Part shown: piece by piece, positions 5,750 to 5,801 of the stretch
Layout of the letters: the number at the start of each line of letters is the position of its first letter
Position numbering within the stretch: position 1 is the first letter of the stretch
Source of the DNA: Pseudomonadota bacterium
GTDB lineage: Bacteria > Pseudomonadota > Gammaproteobacteria > Xanthomonadales > Xanthomonadaceae
DNA: 5,801 nt
Direction: 5' to 3'
Assembly: GCA_023391775.1 (NCBI GenBank)
Contig: JAEWAG010000273.1
Coordinates: forward strand, 1 to 5,801
Notes under the pieces: model-generated
Database searches by the model: none
Seen by the model: the letters and a program-made list of their open reading frames with translations, nothing else
Told to the model about the DNA's origin: nothing
Made by a program: the position numbers and the translations under genes

Positions 5750-5801
5750 GGGGTTTCCGGAATGTGTGTTGGCCTGCAGCGGGCACGGGGGCGCCACCTG
5801 C
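5750..5801 (-). other. Start of the receptor's upstream leader; no promoter visible
   Basis: These 52 bases precede the receptor ATG. They are G+C-rich, with no -10-like hexamer and no Fur-like repeat, so the receptor promoter and any operator lie beyond the right edge. A GTG at 5797-5795 is in frame with the receptor but would put an extra 16 residues ahead of a good signal peptide. Confidence 0.4.

Noticed and set aside
5750..5797. Longer receptor start at the GTG in 5797-5795
   Set aside because: It would put 16 polar, Pro-containing residues before a complete signal peptide. The ATG at 5749 gives a standard precursor.

Overview
The window is a G+C-rich bacterial segment, by eye around two thirds G+C or more, with third codon positions almost all G or C. 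All six genes lie on the minus strand and read from the right edge to the left edge. Gene content, codon use and the GAGAAT/ATTCTC style of the Fur-like operator suggest a gammaproteobacterium of the Xanthomonadaceae type (Stenotrophomonas, Pseudoxanthomonas, Lysobacter or a relative). This placement is inferred; no rRNA or marker gene is present.

Layout in the direction of transcription. (1) At 5749-3287 lies a complete outer-membrane TonB-dependent receptor of the CirA/FepA ferric-siderophore type. A G+C-rich hairpin (3286-3255) follows its stop codon directly. (2) A short intergenic segment holds a near-perfect Fur-like inverted repeat (3233-3247) and a TATACT -10 element (3227-3222), which form a likely iron-repressed promoter facing left. 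(3) Five closely packed genes follow: a small PepSY-associated membrane protein (3193-2546, GTG start), a secreted DUF2271 protein (2531-2016), a secreted DUF4198 protein (1968-1159), an ApbE-family FAD:protein FMN transferase (1148-171), and the first 58 codons of a membrane protein (174-1, cut by the window edge). The last two overlap by four bases (ATGA).

How the genes may work together (inference). The receptor brings a ferric chelate into the periplasm. The iron-repressed operon then supplies a periplasmic or inner-membrane redox module. The PepSY-type protein resembles inner-membrane siderophore reductases such as FoxB of Pseudomonas aeruginosa. ApbE attaches FMN covalently to proteins, and DUF2271 carries a sequence (DGVTGPT) very like an ApbE target motif. 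DUF4198 proteins are secreted, and this one would begin with histidine after signal cleavage, so it could bind metal. The truncated membrane gene may be the electron-donating reductase.

The points most worth a second look are the atypical flavinylation-like motif in DUF2271, the absence of an export signal on ApbE although its best-looking target is exported, and the exposed N-terminal histidine of DUF4198. I saw no mobile element, tRNA, rRNA, CRISPR array or sign of gene decay. The longest stretch without a gene is about 93 bases, between the receptor and the operon.
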